In this document: one piece after another, positions 56,799-64,000 of the stretch
Layout: each line of letters begins with the position of its first letter
How positions within the stretch are numbered: position 1 is the stretch's first letter
Notes under the pieces: generated by a model
Seen by the model: only the letters and a program-made list of their open reading frames with translations
Database searches by the model: none
Told to the model about the DNA's origin: nothing
NCBI GenBank assembly: GCA_038087015.1
Contig: JASBNA010000046.1
Location: 1-64,000, forward strand
Source: Cerrena zonata
Taxonomy: Eukaryota; Basidiomycota; Agaricomycetes; Polyporales; Cerrenaceae
DNA: 64,000 nucleotides
Reading direction: 5' to 3'
Program-made: the position numbers and the translations under genes

Positions 56799-57370
56799 AT
56801 GTCCGTAGTTGTCAATCAAGCTACCCTCACAACAGTGCCCCACTCTGAGCAGCCACTAGTGGGAGTCTTAGAGAGTACAGTGATGTCTGTAAAAGGTCTT
56901 CGGGTTTGCATACCATCACAGACTCTGTGTAGCATCCGTCGGAGCTCTAGTTTTATGAGTGAGTTGTCAGATTTTTAATGACTGGTCATCTACTAATGCC
57001 TCCAAGGCACGATTCGTGTATATCTCCAGCTGATAGTCAATATGAGTGGTGCACCTAGTGTATATATCACGGATCACTGGAGCTCAAAGGGGACTCTTGT
57101 ATGTAACCTATCAGTTTGTTTCTGTCACACAAACAAACATTCACATAGATCAATGGGGTGGTGTTACCTTCAAATGAGAATCACATACTTGAAGATGGTG
57201 ATATTGTCACTTTGGGATATGGAAGTGAGGATGGGTCAATTGGTGAGTTGTTGGTGGTGACTGACAATATGATATGTGTATTCATTTCCATCCTTAGAAT
57301 GCAAGTTCACCCAATATGCACTGGGCTTGATACATCAAGTAGTGCTTTGACAGAGGTTTGTTTGGCATGA
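56799..57370 (+). pseudogene. Third FHA(-kinase) paralogue, kinase part missing
   Basis: Starts with the same Met-Ser-Val-Val as the two kinases and aligns through the FHA domain: PHSEQPLVGVLEST against PHSTGALVGRLKST, then SVYITDHWSSKGTLINGV and an ECKFTQYA strand. Two introns fall at exactly the same points as in the kinases (after the Gly-Thr-Leu/Phe codons and before the Glu of ECKFTQ). The NGT loop is KGT here. After about 57355 no kinase sequence follows; instead an AT-rich, CpG-free block runs to 58257. The gene is thus a truncated relative, partly inside the CpG-free block. Confidence 0.7.
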
Positions 57371-57578
57371 AGCAAGGTTTTTGTAGTCTTGAACATGCTC
57401 TCACATACCTTTAGTTGATCTTCCACCCTGTTTTTGTTTGATACATGTTGTTTGAGCAAGGATGATTGTCACTTAATGAAATCCAGTTTACATTCCTCCT
57501 ATCTTATTATGTCTATATATCTAGGCATAAATAATCTAGTGGGTTACAATTATAGCAATAAGTTAGTTAGTCTGTCAG

Positions 57579-57609
<31 letters not shown>

Positions 57610-58257
57610 CTCAATCAATCTGTCTGCCTGTCTGTCTGTCTGTCCATCTGTCTGTCAAGCAGTCAATCTACAAATTTTAAATACTTAATATTCTGATTTT
57701 TTTGAGAGATATAATCTTGGAAAAAGTGTATCTGAAAATTGTGAATTTATTTTGAATGTTTGGATGGAAAAAAATCAGGGTAAATTCTGGATACTACCAT
57801 TCTGAAAAGTCTGCATTTAAATAGAAAGTTGTGTGATAAAAAAATTGGCAAAAAGACTGAATATATAATCTCAGAAAAACAGTTGGAAAAGTTAGATTTT
57901 TGCAAGGATTTTGTGTATACATAAATTGTGGTAAGTATTAGAATTTTTTTATACAAACATAACACAAGAAAACAGAAAGAAATTGTAAGTTTTGTCTAGA
58001 ATTTTTTAATTGAAAATATAGTATAAAAAATTATTCTTATATTTTTTCAGAACTTTTATAATCTAAAAAATATCTCCAAAATTAGGACTTTTGTGGGACC
58101 AAAAATGGTAGACAAAATCCAGAATTTGGATAGACTTTTGTATTGTAAAAGTTTTTGGGGCAATTTAAAGGTTTTATATGATTTTTTGACTCTAAAAATC
58201 AAATTTTGTAAGAGAATTTTTATAAAATTTGACCTTACTTTTATGGACCCTAAAATT
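57072..58257. other. AT-rich block with no CpG dinucleotide
   Basis: No CG occurs between 57071 and 58258, about 1.19 kb, while flanking DNA has many. TG and CA are common. From about 57670 the block is very AT-rich, with no gene. It begins inside the third FHA gene and ends exactly where the truncated gypsy pol starts. Confidence 0.9.
57576..57660 (+). repeat. TCAA and TCTG microsatellites
   Basis: About nine TCAA/TCAC units, followed by a run of TCTG-type units, inside the CpG-free block. Confidence 0.9.
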
Positions 58258-61200
58258 CGGGCTACGATCCAGTGCTACTAAATGAGGAACCTTCGTCAAA
58301 AGATCGGTCCGAGACCGCCATTCCATTTCGTATCGTGGTTTTTCTTCATAAGTGACGAGATATTGGAGTCCAGGACCCTTAACATGCGAATCGACAACCT
58401 TTTCGATCTTCCATTCCTCCTTCCCAGGATCTACGTTAACGTCGACGGGGTTGACCTTGGGTTGAGATTCAAAACTGGGTGCCTTGAATGGTGTCAATAA
58501 TCCCTCATTGATGACCGGATGAATACCGCGCCACTTCCTCGGGATATCCAAGCGATAGGCAGTGGGACCAATCTTATCTAAGATCTTGAACGGTCCGAAT
58601 CTCTTGTCCCTGAGCTTCTTCATCGGCTGATTGGTCCTAATGTTAGTCCCTTCTAGCCATACTAAGTCGCCCACTTTGTAGTCACGAGATTCTCCTTTCT
58701 TTTTGTCGTAATACTTCTTCATCGTCTCTTGAGCCAATTTCATCGCACTAGAAGCTTCTTCCTGAACCTTGTGCATATGTGCGACAAATTCCTGAGCCGT
58801 GGCATTACGTGTGGAACGTGGTAAACTAGTCCCCTTCCAGGGGTGTTTCCCATACGTCATGAAGAACGGCGAATATCCAGTGGAGGAATGAACCCGATCG
58901 TTGTAAGAAAACTCAGCTAGAGGTAACCAGCGGGACCAATCACTTTGTCTCTGGTTAATAAAAAGACGAAGATATTGTTCGACCTCTTGGTTAACTCGTT
59001 CCGTCTGTCCATCGGTCTGCGGGTGGTAAGCCGTCGAGAGGTTAGATTTAATTCCCAATAGCTTGTATACGGCTTGAATGAACTTAGCGGCGAATTGTGG
59101 TCCACGGTCACTGATAATCTTGTGGGGTAGGCCGACATCTCGGAATACACGTTCAATGAACACGCGTGCGAAGCCGGCCGCATCGAGATCGTAGTGCATG
59201 GGAATGGACCACAATCGTTTGCTCTTTAGGTCCACTATATTGAGAATTGCGTCATATCCTTCCGAATCGGGTAATTGACCGATGATGTCGACCGACATAG
59301 TGGTAAAGTTCTCTTTGGGAACATTGTGAGGATAGAGAGGGTTTGTTTTTCGTCCATGCTGCAACTTGGTTCGTTGACACGCAATGCAACCGTCAACGTA
59401 CTTCCGTATGTCTCGTTGTAAACCGGGCCACCAGTAGTCGCGAAGGATAAGCTCGTGAGTTTTGTACCTTCCCGGGTGCCCCGCTAGAACCGAGTCGTGA
59501 TGTTCTCGTATAATGTCTTCCCTCAACTTCTTATCCTTCGGGACGTAGATTCGTTCCTTCCAAGTAACGATTCCATCTTCTTCTTTCCATTTGGCGTTCT
59601 TCTCTAATAACACTTTCACCACTTCCCTATCCCGGTTATTCTTAACCCTCTTCAATTTGTCCTTTAAGTCGGTGACGGGACCCTCTAGATCGACAGCTAG
59701 TTGATGTTGCTGGAAATGGTAAGGCTTCAGGAGGATGACACCTTCGTTATCTTGCAAACCTCGATCATGATCGGCTCGCCTAGTGAGTAGGTCGGCTTTA
59801 CCGTTAAGTTTACCCGGTTTGTGTTGCAAGGAGAAGTGGTAATCCACTAGCTCGGAGACCCATCGAGCTTGGCGACGATTCAACTTTTGGGGTTTTCGAA
59901 AGTACTCGAGGTTTTTGTGATCGGTCCAGACCTCGACGTCATGATTAGCTCCCATGAGTAGGTAACAATATTCCGAAAGAGCGGTAACGATCGCCAGTAG
60001 TTCCTTGTCATATATCTCGTAATTGCGTTCAGCGGGGTTCATGGCTTTGGACAGGAAGGCCACTGGTTTCCATGTTCCCTGCTGATGTTGAGATAATACG
60101 GCTCCTACGGCAAAGTTGGATGCATCGCATTCTAAACGGAAGGGATCGATCTCGTTTGGTATGGCCAAGACCGGCGCGCTAATCAGTCAGTGTTTAAGAT
60201 CTTGAAAGGCACGTTCCTGATTACTAGACCACTTCCAATCAGTTTTACCCGTTAATTCCATAAGAGGTTTGGCGATTTGGCCATAGTCTTTGATGAAACA
60301 TCGATAAAAGTTGGTGAACCCTAAGAATGCCTGTACGTCTCTTTTACAAGAGGGCCTAGGCCACGTCCGTACACCTTCCACTTTAGTAGGGTCCATAGCT
60401 ACCGTCCCCTCGGATATGATCATTCCGAGGTATTCGGTCTCTAACTTCTCGAATTCGCATTTTTCATCTTTTAGGAATAGCTTGTTATCGCGTAGGATTT
60501 GCAACACTTCTCGGGTAACTTGACGGTGTTCTTCTAAGGTCTTAGTGAAAATTAAAATGTCATCAAGGTATACCACCACTACGCCTCGATTAATGAGATC
60601 TCGAAATAGATCGTTCATCATCGTTTGGAACGTGGCGGGAGAGTTGGTAAGCCCGAAAAACATCACTAAGGGTTCGAAGAGACCTCGATTCGTGCGAAAG
60701 GCCGCCTTCCATTCATCACCTTCCTTGATCCGAACGTTGTTGTAACCCCAACGTACGTCAAGTTTGGTGAAGTACTTAGCTCCTTTTAATTTACCGATCA
60801 GATCTTGCACTAGAGGTAGCGGATAACGGTTTTTGATGGTGATGTCATTTAATCGCCTATAATCTTGAATGGGCCTTAAGGATCCATCTTTTTTCTTGAC
60901 GAAGAAGAAGGGGGATGCCATTGGGGATTTCGATGGTTGAATACGGCCCGAGCGTAAGTTTTCTTCCAGAAAATCGTCTAGTTTTCGTTGTTCTTCCGGG
61001 GATAGCGGATAGACTTTACAATCTACGGGCTTGGCGCCTGGTGTAAGCTCAATGGCGTGATCCCAGGGACGTCGGTCCGGTAATTCATCGAACGATTCCT
61101 TCGCGAAGACGTCTCGAAAATCGTGATACGTCTCAGGTACAATCTTCTCAAACGGCAACCTTTCTTTCTGTTGATATTGTTTTTCGGCGAGTTCGATAGA

Positions 61201-62058
61201 CGTTGTAGTATGGGAGCATATTTCGAATTCGGCTTTTGAGTGTATGTACCCGGTCCAGTCGAGTGCGAACACTCTATCTCCCTCCTCAATGCGATCCTCC
61301 GGATTGTCATAAGGTAAGTCCTCTGTCTCGACGTCATCGGGACCGAAAGGGAGTGAGCGAACGTGACCGCAAATTTCTGGACAGTTGGAGAACTTAACTT
61401 CTCCGGCTCGCCAATCCACAACAGGGTTGTGAAAGGTGAGCCACTCGTGTCCCAAAAACATTGAACTTTTTCCTAAGTTGGTCACGCCCAGGAGGATCTT
61501 CTCTGCGTGATCCCCAACTGTCATTCGAAATTCGACGTATTCCCGAATAGGACCACCGGAATTAAAAGAATTGTCGGCGTTGTAAACAGGGATGGGGCGT
61601 GGAAGTTTCTTCGTGGGAATTCGATGTTCCTGAACGAATTTAGCGTTGATGCAAGATCCGGTGCATCCACTATCCAATAAGGCGGGTACGGTGAATTTTC
61701 GCTGATCGCCGGGGTTCTGGAGTGTGACAGCGAGGTCGGTTTGGTTCCCCTTCCGGCCTCTAATATAGTGCTTTTTTTGGGATAGCTCTAGTAACGTCCA
61801 GATGGCGGTTTCCCGATCGATTTTACGAATCGTCTTAAGGATTTCGTCGGTTGCTTCACCTTCGCATTTCTTGTGTACCCAAATACGTAGGATACCAATA
61901 GCACGAGGGGTATCTTCTAGGATTCTTTCTAGGACCCATTCCGGTGTCCAACTCTTAGGACCATTCAGTCGTCTGCGCTTTTGAGCCATATAGTGTGAGT
62001 TAACATTAAGGAAGTCATCTTCAACTATACGACTCTGAGCCGGTGAGGTCGCGCTCAC
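58257..62058 (-). pseudogene. gypsy pol polyprotein with one in-frame TGA
   Basis: Domain order on the minus strand: retropepsin (LLDSGCTGS, about 61680), reverse transcriptase (FVKKKDGSLRPIQDYR near 60900, YLDD near 60570), RNase H (LECDAS near 60140, DKELLAIV), zinc HHCC (about 59500-59370), integrase with Asp in SVDIIG, Asp in SDRGPQF and Glu in QTERVNQE, then a chromodomain near 58380-58300. A TGA at 60189-60187 separates RT from RNase H; the frame is otherwise open for about 1,260 codons. The reading frame past 58257 enters AT-rich DNA and is not original. The chromodomain, which targets integration to modified histones, marks it as a chromovirus. Confidence 0.85.
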
Positions 62059-62066
62059 TCCCGGCT

Positions 62067-63218
62067 TTAGGGAAAATCCTTCTTGTCCTCTGGTTTCTCC
62101 CCGTTGAACATCATCTCCTTCAACTCTTTCATTTCCTCTTCTGAAATCATCGAGGCTAGCTGTCTAACGCTAAATTTTTCGTTCTGGGGGCAATTACGTC
62201 CGAGATGGCCGCATTCGCCACACTTGAAGCATCGGCCTTCCTTACGCATTCGGTCTAGATCCATTGGTTCACCTGCTCCACCAAAAGTGACGCCGGTTCC
62301 GTCCTTTCGGGTAGGAGCATGTGAAGTAGGGTTGGGAACGTGGTTGTGTACAACAGACGGGTTGTTGGAAGGGTTGTTGCGAGGAGGTCGGAATGCGGAG
62401 GTAGTAGCATTGTTAATCCGAGGGGCTCGAAACATCTTTTCTTCTGCTTCGTAAGTGCGACGTTCTCGATCGATTGCAAGAGCGCGAGTCTTCCACTGCC
62501 TAAGGGAGAAGGGGGCAGGGTAACTCTTCGCAACTGACTCGCGAAGTTCAAGAGTGAGTCCGTGTTTGAATTCCTTAAGGAGGGCAGTGTTGTTGTAACC
62601 TGTATCGACTTCATACTGTTCGAATAACAGTAAGTAATCGTCACAGGAACCCGTCATTCGAATAGATTGGATCTTAGTCTGGGCCGTCGTAGCGGGGCTC
62701 GGGTCGGCGAAGGTTTCCCTGAGATCCATTTCAAATTGATCCCAGCCTACCGGATTGGCGATGACCTTCTTGTAGTACTGTTGAGCCCAAGTGCCCGCGC
62801 GTCCTCTCTTCATGTAGGATAAGGTAAAGATGATACGTTTAGTTACCCAATCACCGCGACTAAAGCGAGAGGGATCAGCCATGAAGTTCATGTTGAGACT
62901 ATGCCAGAACGCATCGAATTTGTCCTGGGCGCCTTCATAATCATCAGGTGATGAAACCTTCATGCGGTCAGCGGAAGTATCGGCGCGTGGGGCACTAGTG
63001 CTTGATAAGACTTTAGCGAAAGCTTGCTTAAGTCCTTCTTCGTTGGTGCTAGTGTCCGGTTGGGTCTGGATCTGTTGAAGTAGGTCCACGAAGGTGTCAA
63101 CAAGTTGGCGGGTTGAACTTTCGGTTCGAGGGGATGTAGTGGTAGTATCGAGATTGGATGTAGAGGGTGGAGCGAGGGGATCGTCAATTGGCATTGATGG
63201 TTCCTGAGATTCGGCCAT
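62067..63218 (-). CDS. gypsy Gag
   Basis: A 383-residue frame from ATG 63218. The N-terminal 75 residues are Ser/Thr/Pro-rich; residues about 95-230 form the retrotransposon gag core, and a CCHC zinc knuckle (CFKCGECGHLGRNC) lies near residue 335. It ends at TAA 62067-62069, and pol is open from just upstream in the -1 frame. No canonical slippery heptamer is seen before the stop, so how pol is made is unclear. Gag assembles the virus-like particle in the cytoplasm. Confidence 0.85.
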   Translation of the reverse strand: MAESQEPSMPIDDPLAPPSTSNLDTTTTSPRTESSTRQLVDTFVDLLQQIQTQPDTSTNEEGLKQAFAKVLSSTSAPRADTSADRMKVSSPDDYEGAQDKFDAFWHSLNMNFMADPSRFSRGDWVTKRIIFTLSYMKRGRAGTWAQQYYKKVIANPVGWDQFEMDLRETFADPSPATTAQTKIQSIRMTGSCDDYLLLFEQYEVDTGYNNTALLKEFKHGLTLELRESVAKSYPAPFSLRQWKTRALAIDRERRTYEAEEKMFRAPRINNATTSAFRPPRNNPSNNPSVVHNHVPNPTSHAPTRKDGTGVTFGGAGEPMDLDRMRKEGRCFKCGECGHLGRNCPQNEKFSVRQLASMISEEEMKELKEMMFNGEKPEDKKDFP

Positions 63219-63835
63219 ATTAACGAGTGATAAGGCGGAAGTATAGTAAGGATAAAATAAGGGTTGGCGGGTAGGGAGTAATAGGTTCAGAGATAAGTTG
63301 AGTTTGTCGAGGGGAATGTTGAAGTAAGGTGTCGAGCGGAGATCAAAAAAGGAAATACTAAGGTAGTTGAGTAGAGTAGGCGTGCAGCTTCGAGCTTAAT
63401 GTCAGCAACAACAACACATAGAGTGCCTAGGCCACGAGGGTTCGGATCAGGGATAGACGAATAAGGTAATCGAGTGAAAGTAGGGAGCCAGTCAGACTAG
63501 GAGGTCGAGTAGAAGTCGGAGTAAAGACCAGCTCGAAGCTGGAGTTCCTCGACGATGTATACAATGTACTTATACTACCAATACATGCGGAACGGATATA
63601 CTACAAGTCGGAACTGAGTACGGATCGACTATGATACGCAAGCGGTACGGAAGGAAAGGAGCGGATGGCGGCACGTGCGCGGGACGGATAAGGAAGGTGG
63701 ACCGAGATATCCGAGGAGTTCGTGACATGTGGCGTTATTCGAATTTATATTAACTCCGGATCTATCTGCGTCGTCACTAGGTGTCGTCGTTCTTTCGTTA
63801 CATATTGGCTTTTTCACGATATAACAGCATCCCAG
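63219..63835 (-). repeat. Probable 5' LTR and leader of the gypsy element
   Basis: On the minus strand the region starts with TGTTATATCGTG (at about 63827) and has a TATAAG-like box near 63570. The end of the LTR and the primer-binding site could not be fixed, because there is no second LTR in the window to compare. Confidence 0.45.
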
Positions 63836-63971
63836 AGGGGTTGAAAATGAGCTGAATCTAGCAAAGGCAAATGAAATACTCCACGATTTCCGGATTGTCA
63901 ACGATATTGATTCACTTGCCCTATACCAGGCATTTGATTGGTCAATAAAAGTTGTAGGCGAGAAAAATTAG
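63836..63971 (+). pseudogene. Last exon of a small-gene family, cut by the gypsy element
   Basis: The plus strand reads about 45 residues ending in a VVGEK-N tail and TAG at 63969-63971. It aligns with the last exon of the gene at 27874-28316 (Val-Glu-Asn, then Leu-Ala-Lys, then DWSIKVVGEK against TFSITVVGEK). An acceptor-like AACAG precedes it, but the upstream exons are missing, apparently displaced by the gypsy insertion. Confidence 0.55.
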
Positions 63972-64000
63972 CACACATCTTTGATCAAGTCCCTGGGCAA

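Larger units (their letters stand above)
58257..63835 (-). mobile_element. Ty3/gypsy chromovirus, 3' end truncated
   Basis: A minus-strand element with putative 5' LTR region, gag, and pol (protease, RT, RNase H, integrase, chromodomain). The sequence at 63219-63835 is not repeated at the low end, where pol runs into the AT-rich block at about 58257, so the 3' LTR is missing or was replaced. One in-frame stop breaks pol. The right edge sits in or beside an exon of a small gene family (63836-63971). Confidence 0.85.

Noticed and set aside
57541..57660. CRISPR-like array
   Set aside because: Units are 4-bp microsatellites with no spacers, in a eukaryotic genome.
62067..62080. Programmed -1 slippage site at the gag/pol junction
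   Set aside because: The bases before the Gag stop do not fit the X-XXY-YYZ pattern in the Gag frame; re-initiation or another route is equally possible.

Overview
The window looks like a gene-poor accessory region of a mushroom-forming basidiomycete (Agaricomycetes). It has many short introns (about 45-65 nt, GT..AG, with TACTAAC/CTAAY-like branch sites), a KDZ-type DNA transposase beside a TET/JBP dioxygenase gene, a tnp2-type (CACTA-like) transposase, a chromodomain Ty3/gypsy retroelement, and MYND, SUN, WD40 and FHA-kinase genes of fungal type. No prokaryotic features are present. Gene models are hand-spliced from frame and splice consensus, so exon edges are proposals.

Layout. 1-10.9 kb: a KDZ transposon neighbourhood. 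It holds a 5'-truncated coiled-coil gene (+), a conserved hypothetical gene (-) divergent from a TET/JBP 2-oxoglutarate/Fe(II) dioxygenase (+), an intact KDZ transposase (+) and a small hypothetical gene (+). 11-19.6 kb: mostly degenerate DNA with tandem duplications, a small basic-protein gene and a broken MYND gene. 19.6-29.1 kb: two multi-exon mushroom-type hypothetical genes (-), two tandem paralogous tail-anchored membrane proteins (-), a four-exon 93-codon gene (+) and a coiled-coil gene (+) stopped by one in-frame TGA. 30.08-33.57 kb and 48.76-52.24 kb: a nearly identical, gap-free inverted repeat of 3,488 bp, each arm with an intact FHA-domain Ser/Thr kinase gene. Between the arms lie a WD40 protein with a C-terminal membrane anchor, a divergent hypothetical gene, a frameshifted tnp2 transposase, a nucleotidyltransferase-like gene, three small single-span membrane proteins and a SUN-domain protein. 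52.2-57.4 kb: broken genes, including a third FHA(-kinase) paralogue that has lost its kinase part. 57.07-58.26 kb: an AT-rich block with no CpG at all. 58.26-63.8 kb: a gypsy chromovirus (-) with one in-frame stop and no visible 3' LTR. It appears to have landed in a relative of the 27.9 kb gene, whose last exon survives at 63.84-63.97 kb.

The most striking unexplained structure is a recurrent non-coding core (about 70-105 bp, at least 21 copies, often inside a 0.25-0.55 kb module). It occurs only between 12.4 and 56.5 kb and usually lies 150-650 bp upstream of a gene start in one fixed orientation. Modules flank both kinase copies and coincide with both ends of the inverted repeat. I infer either a shared promoter/regulatory cassette or a non-autonomous mobile element that has spread with this gene set.

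Working together: TET/JBP and KDZ transposase form a recognised fungal pair (5-methylcytosine oxidation plus transposition). The kinase, SUN, WD40-anchor and tail-anchored genes share the core repeat and a bias to membrane-anchored small proteins. Any joint function is inference.
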